A stretch of 64,000 bases of DNA from Pseudonocardia cypriaca. GTDB lineage: Bacteria; Actinomycetota; Actinomycetes; Mycobacteriales; Pseudonocardiaceae. A program made the translations under genes and the position numbers. The stretch spans positions 1,488,001-1,552,000 of the forward strand of contig NZ_VFPH01000003.1 in the NCBI RefSeq assembly GCF_006717045.1. Reading direction: 5' to 3'. Of the stretch, positions 27,165 through 35,097 are shown in pieces. Numbering within the stretch: position 1 is the stretch's first letter; the number at the start of each line of letters is the position of its first letter. The notes under the pieces were generated by a model. It searched no databases. It was not told the DNA's origin and saw nothing but the letters and a program-made list of their open reading frames with translations.

Positions 27165-27704
27165 ATGAACACGACCGACGAGGCCGAGGCTCTACCCGCC
27201 GACGTAGCGGCGCTCGCAGCGGAGGCCGACCTCGGCCCGCACACGCTGACGTGCCTGCCGAAGCGGCTGGGCGGAATCGTCGGCGTGATATTCATCCTCG
27301 GCGCGATCTCCATGACGTGGGCCGCTGTCGACAAGATCATGACCGCTGTCGCGCGCGACACGTACGGGTGGGAACTCGTGCTGTATGCGGGTCCGGCGGC
27401 CTTTCTGCTGTTCGTGTGCGTGCAGATCCCGAACCCGCGATCCCGCCACGTGCGCTTCTACGGTTTCGCCCGCGGCTTCATCCTGCGCAACGGTCGCATG
27501 CGGCTGACGCACGTGAGCTGGGCCGAGATCGTCCGCGTGCGGAGGCTGTCCATCACCCTGGATAGTTCGCACTGGTACGAGCTTTCGGCGAGGGGCGGTT
27601 GGTGGAGCGAGGTGTATCCGTCGGTTTATCGCCGTTCGTACGAGGTCGACACGTACATGGTGCGCGCGGCGCGAGCGCGTGGGCTGAAGATCGACTATGG
27701 GTGA
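27165..27704 (+). CDS. Hypothetical membrane protein with PH-like C-terminal half
   Basis: 179 residues, not recognised. Two hydrophobic segments (about 38-62 and 78-98) are followed by a soluble part with short strands (VRFYGFARGFILRNGRM, HVSWAEIVRVRRL) that resembles bacterial PH-like membrane proteins. ATG at 27165 with GGAG 5 nt upstream is preferred over the frame opening at 27120. It stands alone before the convergent tRNA. Confidence 0.65.
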   Translation: MNTTDEAEALPADVAALAAEADLGPHTLTCLPKRLGGIVGVIFILGAISMTWAAVDKIMTAVARDTYGWELVLYAGPAAFLLFVCVQIPNPRSRHVRFYGFARGFILRNGRMRLTHVSWAEIVRVRRLSITLDSSHWYELSARGGWWSEVYPSVYRRSYEVDTYMVRAARARGLKIDYG

Positions 27705-27781
27705 CGGCCCGCGTCCCATCCCGGGCCCCGGCCACCAAGACCCTCTCCCAGGACTCTCCCGACCGAGCCCTGGAACAAGAC

Positions 27782-27815
27782 CAGGGCCGGCTCTCCTCTA
27801 GGAGAACCGGCCCTG
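27782..27815 (-). terminator. Terminator of the tRNA-Pro gene
   Basis: CAGGGCCGG (27782-27790) pairs with CCGGCCCTG (27807-27815); the inner seven bases pair with one mismatch. It lies 12 bp beyond the tRNA 3' end. Confidence 0.8.
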
Positions 27816-27826
27816 ACCTGGACTTC

Positions 27827-27904
<78 letters not shown>

Positions 27905-27930
27905 ATGGCCCCGGTGGGCCGCGGATGAGT

Positions 27931-28869
27931 CTAGCTGACGTCCGCAGGCGCCGACGCAGGGGTGGCCCTGGCCGCGGCTGCGAGCGACGGGCGTGGCACG
28001 AGGGTGAGCAGGCTGGCCTCCGGGGGGCAGGCGAAGCGCACCGGGGCGAACGGGGACGTGCCCAGTCCGGCCGACACGTGCAGCCACGTGTGGGCGCCCC
28101 AGCGGGACGCGCCGCGGGCGCGGGAGCGGTCGATTCCGCAGTTCGTGACGAGCGCGCCGATGCCCGGGACGCGCAGCTGGCCGCCGTGCGTGTGGCCGGC
28201 GAGGACGAGGTCGTAGCCGTCAGCGGCGAACCGGTCGAGGACCCGCGGCTCGGGGGAGTGGGTGAGGCCGAGGCGCAGGGCGGCTCCGTCGCGGCGGCCT
28301 GCGACGCGGTCGTAGCGGTCGAGGCCGAGGTGCGGGTCGTCCACCCCCGCCGCGGCCACCTCGAGCCCGCCCACGGTGAGGTCCACTCGGGCGTGCGTTG
28401 CGTCGTGCCAACCCCGCTCCAGGAGCGCGGCTCGCAGGTCGCGCCACGGCAGCGGCTCGCCGTGGCTGCGGCGGGAGCTCTTCACGAGGTAACGCGCGGG
28501 GTTCTTCGGCTTCGGACCGAAGTAGTCGTTGCTGCCGAAGACGAAGAGGCCCGGGATGTCGAGCAGCGGGCCGAGCGCGGCGACGGCGGCCGGCACGGCG
28601 CGCGGGTGGGCGAGGTTGTCGCCCGTGTTGACGACGAGGTCGGGCTCCAGCTCGGCGAGCTGGGCCACCCAGCGCTGCTTGCTGTGCTGCCGCGGTGTCA
28701 GGTGCAGGTCCGAGATGTGCAGCACGCGCAGCGGGCGCGCGCCCTCCGCGAGCACCGGGAGCGTCTTCTGCCGGAGGGTCCACCACCGGCGTTCGATACC
28801 CGCCGAGTACGCGAGGGTGGCCGCACCGGTGGTGGTCGCGCCCAGCGCGAGCCGAGCCCAGCTGTTCAC
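27931..28869 (-). CDS. Metallophosphoesterase
   Basis: 312 residues. Calcineurin-like phosphoesterase motifs in order: ISDLHL, NTGDN, FGSNDYFG and GHTHGGQLRVPG. The N-terminal hydrophobic helix (about 5-25) anchors it to the membrane. This YkuE-like group hydrolyses phosphoesters such as UDP-2,3-diacylglucosamine-type substrates in other bacteria; the target here is unknown. GTG start; divergent from the YqeY-like gene with a 45-bp gap. Confidence 0.9.
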   Translation of the reverse strand: MNSWARLALGATTTGAATLAYSAGIERRWWTLRQKTLPVLAEGARPLRVLHISDLHLTPRQHSKQRWVAQLAELEPDLVVNTGDNLAHPRAVPAAVAALGPLLDIPGLFVFGSNDYFGPKPKNPARYLVKSSRRSHGEPLPWRDLRAALLERGWHDATHARVDLTVGGLEVAAAGVDDPHLGLDRYDRVAGRRDGAALRLGLTHSPEPRVLDRFAADGYDLVLAGHTHGGQLRVPGIGALVTNCGIDRSRARGASRWGAHTWLHVSAGLGTSPFAPVRFACPPEASLLTLVPRPSLAAAARATPASAPADVS

Positions 28870-28914
28870 AACTGCAGCGTACGTCGGACGGTGAGTGCAT
28901 TAGCGTGCGCTCCC

Positions 28915-29382
28915 GTGAGCACCCTCAAGGAGCGGCTGCGGTCCGATCTGACCGCGGCGATGAAGTCCCGGGACGAGCTGGTGAAGGCCACCCTCCGGAT
29001 GACGTTGACGGCCATCGGCAACGCCGAGGTGGCGGGCGACGCCGCGCGTCAGCTCGACGACGACGAGGTGCTCGCGATCATCCGCAAGGAGGCCAAGAAG
29101 CGCGCCGAGTCGGCCGAGGCGTTCGCCGGCGCCGGCCGCGACGAGCTGGCCGCCCAGGAGCGCGCGGAGGGCGAGGTGCTGGCCCGCTACCTGCCGGCCC
29201 AGCTGTCCGACGACGAGCTCACCCAGATCGCTCGCGCTGCCGTCGAGCAGACCGCGGCCGAGCTCGGCGAGCGGCCCGGTCCCCGCCAGATGGGGCAGGT
29301 CATGAAGCACGCCACCGCTGCCGCCGCCGGGCGGGCCGACGGCAAGCGCCTCGCGGCCGCGGTGCGGTCGCTCCTCACCTGA
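28915..29382 (+). CDS. GatB/YqeY-domain protein
   Basis: 155 residues matching the YqeY family: LKERLRSDLTAAMKSRDE, then TLRMTLTAIGNAEV and the C-terminal helical tail GPRQMGQVMKHATA. The tail resembles the tRNA-binding domain of GatB, but the function of the free protein is unproven. GTG at 28915 is set by the family start. TAGCGT (28901-28906) is a -10 candidate 8 nt upstream, so the mRNA may be leaderless. Confidence 0.92.
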   Translation: MSTLKERLRSDLTAAMKSRDELVKATLRMTLTAIGNAEVAGDAARQLDDDEVLAIIRKEAKKRAESAEAFAGAGRDELAAQERAEGEVLARYLPAQLSDDELTQIARAAVEQTAAELGERPGPRQMGQVMKHATAAAAGRADGKRLAAAVRSLLT

Positions 29383-29390
29383 CCCGCGAG

Positions 29391-29426
29391 AACGCTGGGG
29401 AGCCGTAGCCACGGCTCCCCAGCGTT
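29391..29426. terminator. Bidirectional terminator between yqeY-like and topA
   Basis: Perfect 16-bp stem, AACGCTGGGGAGCCGT paired with 29411-29426 over the loop AGCC, between two convergent genes. Confidence 0.9.
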
Positions 29427-29429
29427 GCC

Positions 29430-32261
29430 TCAGCTCTTGGCTTCCGCCTTCTTGCGCGGTGCCGCCTTGCGGCGGGCCGGTGCCTTCTTGGTGGTGGTGC
29501 CGGCCTTAGCCCTGCGCTCGGCCAGCAGCTCGCTCGCCCGCTCGTCGGTGATCTTCTCGACCTCGTCGCCCTTGCGGAGCGATGCGTTGGTCTCGCCATC
29601 CGTCACGTACGGGCCGAACCGGCCGTCCTTGATCACCATCGGCTTGCCGGTGGCGGAGTCCTTGCCGAGCTCGCGCAGCGCCGGGGTGGCCGCCGCCGTG
29701 CGCCTGCCCCGCTGCTTGGGCTGCTTGTACAGCTCGAGCGCCTCGTCGAGGGTGACCGTGAACAGCTGCTCCTCGCCCGCGAGCGAACGCGAGTCGGTGC
29801 CCTTCTTCAGGTACGGCCCGTAGCGGCCGTTCTGGGCGGTGATCTCCTCACCGCTCTCCGGATCGGTGCCCACCAGCCGCGGCAGCGAGAGCAGCTTCAG
29901 CGCCTCATCGAGCGTGACGGACTCGGTGGTCATCGACTTGAACAGCGAGCCCGTGCGCGGCTTGGGCTTCGCGGGGGCCTTCTTCCGGCCGTTGGTCTCG
30001 GCCGGCGCCTCCGGGTCCGGGAGGATCTCGGTGACGTAGGGCCCGTAGCGGCCCTCCTTGGCCACGATCTCGTGCCCGGTGACCGGGTCGACGCCCAGCG
30101 AGCGCCCCTCCTGCGGCACGGCGAACAGCTGCTCGGCGACCTCGGGCGTGAGCTCGTCCGGCGGCAGGTCGTCGGGCAGGTTGGCCCGCTGCGACTCGCC
30201 GTCCCGCACGCGCTCGAGGTAGGGCCCGTAGCGGCCGACGCGCACCACGACGTCGTCGAACACCGGCACGGAGTTGATCTCGCGGGCGTCGATCTCCTCG
30301 AGGTTGACGCCCACCAGCTTCTTCAGGCCACCGGAGCGCGCGACCGAGCCCTCACGGCCCTGGTCGGCGCCGAAGTAGAAGCCCGACAGCCATTCGGTGC
30401 GGCGCTGGGTGCCCTGCGCGATCGCGTCGAGCTCGTCCTCCATCGCGGCGGTGAAGTCGTAGTCGACCAGCCGGCCGAAGTGGTGCTCCAGCAGCCCCAC
30501 CACGGCGAACGCGATCCAGGACGGCACGAGTGCCTGCCCCTTCTTCCACACGTAGCCGCGGTCCTGGATGGTCTTGATGATCGACGAGTACGTCGAGGGA
30601 CGGCCGATGCCGAGGTCCTCGAGCGCCTTGATCAGGCTCGGCTCCGTGTAGCGCGCGGGCGGGCTGGTGGTGTGGCCCTCCGGGCGCAGCTCGGCCGCCG
30701 TGAGCGGCTGCCCCTTCACCAGCTCGGGCAGCCGCGACTCGGCGTCGTCGGCCTGGCCGTCGCTGCCCTCGTCGAGCGTCTCGACGTAGGCCTTGAGGAA
30801 GCCGGCGAACGTGATCGTCCGGCCCGACGCGGCGAACGTGACGTCCTCGCCGGTGGCGGCCGTCCCGGAGATCCGGACGCTCACGGTGGTGCCGCGGGCG
30901 TCGGCCATCTGCGAGGCCACCGTGCGCTGCCAGATCAGCTCGTAGAGCCGGAAGTCGTCACCGTCGACCTCACGGGCGATCTCACCGGGCGTGCGGAAGG
31001 TGTCGCCCGCGGGCCGGATGGCCTCGTGGGCCTCCTGCGCGTTCTTCACCTTGCGCGTGTACTGCCGCGGCTGCGGCGAGACGTACTCGGCGCCGTACAG
31101 CTCGCGGGCCTGGGTGCGCGCCGCCTGGATGGCCGTCTCCGACAGCGTCGTGGAGTCGGTGCGCAGGTAGGTGATGTAGCCGTTCTCGTAGAGGCGCTGC
31201 GCGCTGCGCATCGTGCGGTCGGCCGAGAACCGCAGCTTGCGGCCGGCCTCCTGCTGCAGCGTGGAGGTCATGAACGGCGCGTACGGCTTGCGCGTGTAGG
31301 GCTTCGACTCGACGGACTCGACCGCGAGGTCGCGATCCTGCAGCGCCTCCGCGAGCCGGCGCGCGCTCGCCTCGTCCAGCGCCCGGGCGGCGTCCTTCCG
31401 GCCCGAGTTCTTCAGCTGCCCGTCGGCGCCGAAGTCGCGGCCCGTGGCGACCCGGATCCCGTCGACGGCGACCAGCCGCGCCGGGAACTGCCGCGGAGAG
31501 GCCTCGGCGCCCGCGTCCATCTGTGCGGCGATGTCCCAGTAGGACGCCGGGACGAACGCCATCCGCTCGCGCTCGCGCTGCACGATGATCCGCGTGGCCA
31601 CCGACTGCACCCGGCCCGCCGAGAGCTTCGGCATGACCTTCTTCCACAGCACGGGGGAGACCTCGTAGCCGTAGAGGCGGTCCAGGATGCGTCGGGTCTC
31701 CTGCGCGTCGACGAGGTCGTGGTCGAGATCGCGCAGGTTCTCGACGGCCGCGCGGATGGCCGACTCGCTGATCTCGTGGAAGACCATCCGGCGCACCGGG
31801 ATCTTCGGCTTGAGCGTGTCGAGCAGGTGCCAGGCGATGGCCTCGCCCTCGCGGTCGGGGTCCGTGGCGAGCAGGATCTCGTCGACCGACTTCAGAGCGT
31901 CCTTGAGCTCGGCGACCTTGCCCTTCTTCTCCGGCGTGATGACGTAGAGCGGCGCGAACTGGTTGTCGACGTCGACGCCCAGCCGGGCCCACGGCTCGCC
32001 CTTGTACTTGGCCGGGACGTCGGCCGCCCCGCGCGGCAGGTCGCGGATGTGCCCGACCGAGGCCTCCACTACGTAGTCGCGGCCGAGGTACTGCTGGATC
32101 TTCTTGGCCTTCGTGCCGGACTCGACGATCACCAACCGTCGCAGCGGCCGCCCGTTGGCGGGGCCGGTGGACGTGCCGGTACCCCGGCCGCCGCCCGCCG
32201 TGCGGCCACCGCCCGTGCCCTTTTCGGTCGCGGGCTTCGCACTCGTCGTTCCGGTTGCCAC
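29430..32261 (-). CDS. topA: DNA topoisomerase I
   Basis: 943 residues. The TOPRIM domain (LVIVESGTKAKKIQQYLG; acidic DPDREGEAIAWHLL) is followed by the type IA core with the active-site tyrosine region ENGYITYLRTDSTTLS. Four C-terminal repeats carry GRYGPY/GRFGPYV motifs, and a Lys/Arg/Ala-rich tail ends the protein, as in actinobacterial TopA. It relaxes negative supercoils. The frame starts at GTG 32261. The 250 bp upstream hold its promoter region and no gene. Confidence 0.97.
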   Translation of the reverse strand: MATGTTSAKPATEKGTGGGRTAGGGRGTGTSTGPANGRPLRRLVIVESGTKAKKIQQYLGRDYVVEASVGHIRDLPRGAADVPAKYKGEPWARLGVDVDNQFAPLYVITPEKKGKVAELKDALKSVDEILLATDPDREGEAIAWHLLDTLKPKIPVRRMVFHEISESAIRAAVENLRDLDHDLVDAQETRRILDRLYGYEVSPVLWKKVMPKLSAGRVQSVATRIIVQRERERMAFVPASYWDIAAQMDAGAEASPRQFPARLVAVDGIRVATGRDFGADGQLKNSGRKDAARALDEASARRLAEALQDRDLAVESVESKPYTRKPYAPFMTSTLQQEAGRKLRFSADRTMRSAQRLYENGYITYLRTDSTTLSETAIQAARTQARELYGAEYVSPQPRQYTRKVKNAQEAHEAIRPAGDTFRTPGEIAREVDGDDFRLYELIWQRTVASQMADARGTTVSVRISGTAATGEDVTFAASGRTITFAGFLKAYVETLDEGSDGQADDAESRLPELVKGQPLTAAELRPEGHTTSPPARYTEPSLIKALEDLGIGRPSTYSSIIKTIQDRGYVWKKGQALVPSWIAFAVVGLLEHHFGRLVDYDFTAAMEDELDAIAQGTQRRTEWLSGFYFGADQGREGSVARSGGLKKLVGVNLEEIDAREINSVPVFDDVVVRVGRYGPYLERVRDGESQRANLPDDLPPDELTPEVAEQLFAVPQEGRSLGVDPVTGHEIVAKEGRYGPYVTEILPDPEAPAETNGRKKAPAKPKPRTGSLFKSMTTESVTLDEALKLLSLPRLVGTDPESGEEITAQNGRYGPYLKKGTDSRSLAGEEQLFTVTLDEALELYKQPKQRGRRTAAATPALRELGKDSATGKPMVIKDGRFGPYVTDGETNASLRKGDEVEKITDERASELLAERRAKAGTTTKKAPARRKAAPRKKAEAKS

Positions 32262-32514
32262 CTGGTCCTACTCCATCGTCTACGGACGTGCCGCGAGCGC
32301 CTGCCGTCGGCACGCGCACCGGACGTCCCCGATGCCCGCCGCGCCGGCTGCACGGGGGGCCAGGACACCGAGTATGCGTGGCCCTGGAACCGGCTTTCGC
32401 CGGAACCCTGCGTTCGCACACCCACCCGCTGTGTCACGCTCGTCACATTCAGCTGCGGAACCGGGGAGGGACCGACGTGCTGCCGACCTACGCCGCGCGA
32501 GCCTAACCATCCCG

Positions 32515-33108
32515 TCAAGACGCCGTTCTACCCCAGTACCGTGGCCACTCGGCCGTCGCGGCCCCCGGCGGGACCGGCCCGACCAGCTCCACCAGCCGTG
32601 CGACGCGGCGCGTGCCGCTGATCCGCAGGGCCGCTCCGTCCCCCACGCGAGCAGGCGGAAGGCCCGCCCGGGTGGCGGCCGCGATGAGCGGCAGGTGCGT
32701 CTCGGGGGCGTCCGGGTCGAGGTCCAGCAGGTAGCCACCCCTCCCATCGGGACGGCCCGCCGCAAGTGCCCACATGCGTAACGTCGGGCCGTCGAGTTGC
32801 CATCCCTCCGGAACGCATTTCGGCGCTCCCCGCGTCCACGCCTTCGCCAGGCCCACCAGGTCGCACCGGAACGCCGTGCGCAGGGCGAGCGCACCCGACT
32901 CCGTGCGGACGGTGGTGACCGGGATGCCGGTTGCCGCGCACGCGGTGCCGACCGCGGGCGCGCGGGCGGGATCGGGCAGGACGATCGAGAGCCTGGCCTG
33001 GTCACCGGCTCCGAACCGCGCGATCTGCCCCGGACCGCAGAGCAGCCCCGCCAGGTCGCTCACCTGTGGCGGCCGCGCCTCCGCTGAGAACATCGACAGC
33101 TGCGACAC
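32515..33108 (-). CDS. Conserved hypothetical protein next to topA
   Basis: 197 residues; no firm family. Two similar halves seem to be present: LAGLLCGPGQIARFG...ARLSIVLP and a later PETHLPLIAAATRAGL...ALRISGTRR. This layout is reminiscent of the tandem LAGLIDADG-like N-terminal domain of WhiA, but similarity is weak and the WhiA helix-turn-helix is missing. GTG start. It is separated from topA by about 250 bp. Confidence 0.6.
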   Translation of the reverse strand: MSQLSMFSAEARPPQVSDLAGLLCGPGQIARFGAGDQARLSIVLPDPARAPAVGTACAATGIPVTTVRTESGALALRTAFRCDLVGLAKAWTRGAPKCVPEGWQLDGPTLRMWALAAGRPDGRGGYLLDLDPDAPETHLPLIAAATRAGLPPARVGDGAALRISGTRRVARLVELVGPVPPGAATAEWPRYWGRTAS

Positions 33109-33168
33109 GCAGCGCAGAGTAGAACACCTGTTCGATGTGTGGTACCGGGACGCGCCGATCCGTTCTGC

Positions 33169-33777
33169 TCAGCGGGGCGCACCCGTCGCCAGTGCCGACA
33201 GTCGCCGGCACTGCGCCGCACCTTCCGCTGCCCGGAACAGGCGGGGCGCGGCGGTGAGGTCGCCGAGCGGGTTCGGCGGGGTGACCGCCGACACCTTCGA
33301 CTCCACCTGTGCAAGGGTCGCCATGAAGGCCGCGGGATCGTCCGGGTTCATGGCGTCCACCGTGGTCTTGGCGCCGCCGAGGTCCTTCTCGAGCTTCCCC
33401 AGCGCATCCCGTGCTCGGCGGGCGGCCTCGTCGCCTCCGGGCTCCGGTGCCCGGCCCGCCTCCGCGAGCCGCGTCTGGCCCTGCTGGGCCCCCCTGACGA
33501 CGGTCTCCAGGTAGGAGCTGACCGTGCGCTGGACGGCTGGGAGGTCGCTCGTGCGCGAGAAGTCCGGCGCGGACGTGGCGGGCACGGCGAAGCTCAGGAC
33601 CGCGCCGCAGACGCGATCGGCCCACGCGGCCGGATCGCTTCCCGGGCCTTCTGCCGGCACCGGCGACGAGTCGGCGGCCGCTGAGCCGTCGACCGTGGTG
33701 GTGCAACCTGCGGTGAGCAGCACCGCAGTGGCCAGGACCCCGATCAGAGCGCACCCGCGCCGGGACGAGCGGGTCAT
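33169..33777 (-). CDS. Putative lipoprotein, tandem paralogue 3
   Basis: 202 residues. Lipoprotein signal with lipobox LTAGC, then a Ser/Pro-rich linker and a helical domain starting AAWADRVCGAVLSF. The W-x-D-x-[VI]-C motif is shared with the two upstream genes, and all three keep a C-terminal cysteine (AAQCRRL here), suggesting a disulfide. ATG at 33777 has GGGAGG 9 nt upstream, inside the end of the preceding gene; the gap between the genes is 4 bp. Function unknown. Confidence 0.78.
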   Translation of the reverse strand: MTRSSRRGCALIGVLATAVLLTAGCTTTVDGSAAADSSPVPAEGPGSDPAAWADRVCGAVLSFAVPATSAPDFSRTSDLPAVQRTVSSYLETVVRGAQQGQTRLAEAGRAPEPGGDEAARRARDALGKLEKDLGGAKTTVDAMNPDDPAAFMATLAQVESKVSAVTPPNPLGDLTAAPRLFRAAEGAAQCRRLSALATGAPR

Positions 33778-33781
33778 GCGG

Positions 33782-34357
33782 TCACCTCCCGACTTCACGC
33801 GCGATCTGCTGGCAGCCGGCTGCCTCCTTGCCCGCCTGCGCGAGCTCGGGATAGCGCTGCAGGTCGGCCATCGGGCTGCTCGCGAGCCGCTTCACCGACT
33901 CGACCGCGGCGGGCACCTCGCGCTGCAGCTCCTGCCGGTTGTTGATGTCGACGCGTTCGATGCGCGCACGGGCGTCCCGGTAGGACGCCTGCATCGTCTT
34001 CAGCGTGCTGCTCAACCGACCGACGATCTCGTCGCCGCCCGCGATGGGCGCCGGCCCGGCCGCGTCCATCCCGCTGATCGCCGTGCCGGCACTCTTCTCC
34101 GACTCGGTGAGCCAGTCGTCGATGTCCCGCACCAGGGTCGCCGCATCCGGCGCCGCGGCCGGCTTCGGCGGCGATGCCGCCGCTTTGAGGTACGGCAGGA
34201 GCGAGCCGCAGATCTGGTCGACCCACGCCACGGTGCCCTGCCCGGCTGCCACGCTGTCGGCGGAGGCGGCTCCCGACACGGCGGTGGTGCAACCACCGCT
34301 GAGCGCCAGGGCCGCGACGGCCGGAAGGAGGAAGGCGGGCGGGGTGATACGGGGCAT
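33782..34357 (-). CDS. Putative lipoprotein, tandem paralogue 2
   Basis: 191 residues. Signal peptide MPRITPPAFLLPAVAALAL with lipobox SGGC, then VAWVDQICGSLLPYLKAA and a four-helix-like body ending in AAGCQQIAREVGR. Same layout as its neighbours on both sides. GGGAG lies 8 nt before the ATG. No recognised family; location on the outer face of the membrane is inferred from the lipobox. Confidence 0.78.
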   Translation of the reverse strand: MPRITPPAFLLPAVAALALSGGCTTAVSGAASADSVAAGQGTVAWVDQICGSLLPYLKAAASPPKPAAAPDAATLVRDIDDWLTESEKSAGTAISGMDAAGPAPIAGGDEIVGRLSSTLKTMQASYRDARARIERVDINNRQELQREVPAAVESVKRLASSPMADLQRYPELAQAGKEAAGCQQIAREVGR

Positions 34358-34461
34358 TCGGCTGCTCCCGGCGCTGAGGACACGGTCACCCGACAGTGTG
34401 CCCGTCCGCCGCGCGCGCTCCACAGGAGCCCTCCGACCGCAGCGACGAGCGGTGTCCTCCA

Positions 34462-35010
34462 TCAGCCCGCCGGTGTGGTGGTCACGCGGAGCTGCCGGCA
34501 GCTCCCGGCCTGCTCGCTCGCCGCACCGAGCTCCTCGCTCGCGCGCATCCCCTCCGTGGGCGCGGGGAGGTTGTGCAGCTCCTGCAACGGAGCCAGCGCC
34601 GCCGGGACGGCCGTCGCGAACTGCGCCGGATCGGACACGTCGACGGTGGCGAGCTGGGTGCGCGCCGCCTCGAAACCGCCCCGGATGCCGCGCAGGGCCT
34701 CCTCGAGGCGGCCGACGTAGTCGTCGCCGCCGTCGACGGGGGACGAGCCGACGCCGTCCAGCGCGGTGAGGGAACGCTGCAGCTCCTCGGACGTCGCCCC
34801 GAGGTACCGATCCAGCTCCTGCACCGCGGCCGCCGGATCGCCGCGGTTGATGTGCGGGCTCGTCGTGGCTGCCCGGGTGAAGCCGGAGAGCGCCTCGCAC
34901 ACCTGGTCGGTCCAGGCCACGGCCTGCTCGCTCGGCGCGGCGGGGCCGCCGCACCCGGCGACGAGCGCCGCGAGCGCGGCGGCGGTGCAGCTGATCCTGC
35001 GCGTTCTCAT
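34462..35010 (-). CDS. Putative lipoprotein, tandem paralogue 1
   Basis: 182 residues. Signal MRTRRISCTAAALAAL with lipobox VAGC, then VAWTDQVCEALSGFTRAA and a helical body closing with AGSCRQLRV. First of three related lipoprotein genes on this strand (gap of 104 bp to the second). ATG at 35010 with GGGAGG 5 nt upstream. The hppA gene and its terminator lie before it. Confidence 0.78.
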   Translation of the reverse strand: MRTRRISCTAAALAALVAGCGGPAAPSEQAVAWTDQVCEALSGFTRAATTSPHINRGDPAAAVQELDRYLGATSEELQRSLTALDGVGSSPVDGGDDYVGRLEEALRGIRGGFEAARTQLATVDVSDPAQFATAVPAALAPLQELHNLPAPTEGMRASEELGAASEQAGSCRQLRVTTTPAG

Positions 35011-35047
35011 GAGTCCTCCCGGGGCTGGCGCTTGCCCTTCCAACGAC

Positions 35048-35081
35048 GGAGGCCGTCCACCCGTACGGGTGAACGGCCTCC
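35048..35081 (-). terminator. Terminator downstream of hppA
   Basis: GGAGGCCGT (35048-35056) pairs with ACGGCCTCC (35073-35081), one mismatch, then inner CACCCG/CGGGTG. It lies 16 bp after the hppA stop and separates it from the lipoprotein genes. Confidence 0.8.
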
Positions 35082-35097
35082 GGTTGGGCAGATGCGC

